The notes under the pieces are model-generated. The model had not been told where the DNA came from, ran no database searches, and worked only from the letters and a program-made list of their open reading frames with translations. This document shows positions 5,890 through 5,900 of a stretch of DNA of 5,900 nt, piece by piece. A program made the position numbers and the translations under genes. This DNA is from DATBFX01 sp036558305 (GTDB lineage: Bacteria > Chloroflexota > Chloroflexia > Thermomicrobiales > UBA6265). The stretch covers positions 1 to 5,900 of the forward strand of contig DATBFX010000522.1 in NCBI GenBank assembly GCA_036558305.1, given 5' to 3'. Numbering within the stretch: the stretch's first letter is position 1; each line of letters starts with the position of its first letter.

Positions 5890-5900
5890 GGAATCGTTCT

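Overview
The window is high-GC bacterial DNA with strongly G/C-ending codons. The lipoyl-bearing E2 subunit, the Tat-exported family 5 solute-binding protein without a lipobox, the G/C-rich heptamer repeats and the general codon style suggest Chloroflexota (perhaps the Thermomicrobia side). That placement is an inference from style and is not proven by any marker here.

Layout. (1) Positions 1-1361 (+) hold most of a 2-oxo acid dehydrogenase E2 acyltransferase whose first ~15-20 codons lie outside the window. It is followed by a hairpin that may end transcription. Its Pro/Ala linker is partly built from tandem 7-bp DNA repeats. (2) Positions 1446-2523 (+) hold a DUF1016/YhcG-type PD-(D/E)XK nuclease gene split by a one-base insertion near 1987. 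A 23-bp palindrome lies inside its N-terminal half, and a near-identical inverted copy lies 17 bp after its stop. (3) Positions 2638-3399 (+) encode an unrecognised polytopic membrane protein with a hydrophilic loop that looks like an inserted genomic repeat. (4) On the minus strand, 3422-3634 and 3803-4015 are two tandemly duplicated 70-residue excisionase/MerR-type helix-turn-helix proteins, 70% identical. (5) Positions 4246-5862 (+) encode a Tat-secreted family 5 extracellular solute-binding protein (peptide/oligopeptide ABC importer type), preceded by a near-consensus -35/-10 promoter and followed by another heptamer array.

How they fit. The genes do not form one pathway. E2 is the 3' end of a central-metabolism operon, and the solute-binding protein probably starts a transporter operon that continues to the right. 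The stretch between them (about 1446-4015) is an accessory patch containing a broken nuclease gene with its palindromes, an orphan membrane protein and duplicated small DNA-binding proteins. The most interesting signal is the palindrome shared by the nuclease coding sequence and the DNA just beyond its stop. I saw no tRNA, rRNA, CRISPR array or complete insertion sequence. No stretch longer than 300 bases is without a gene; the largest gaps are 4016-4245 (promoter region) and 3635-3802 (short palindromes and a possible gene remnant).
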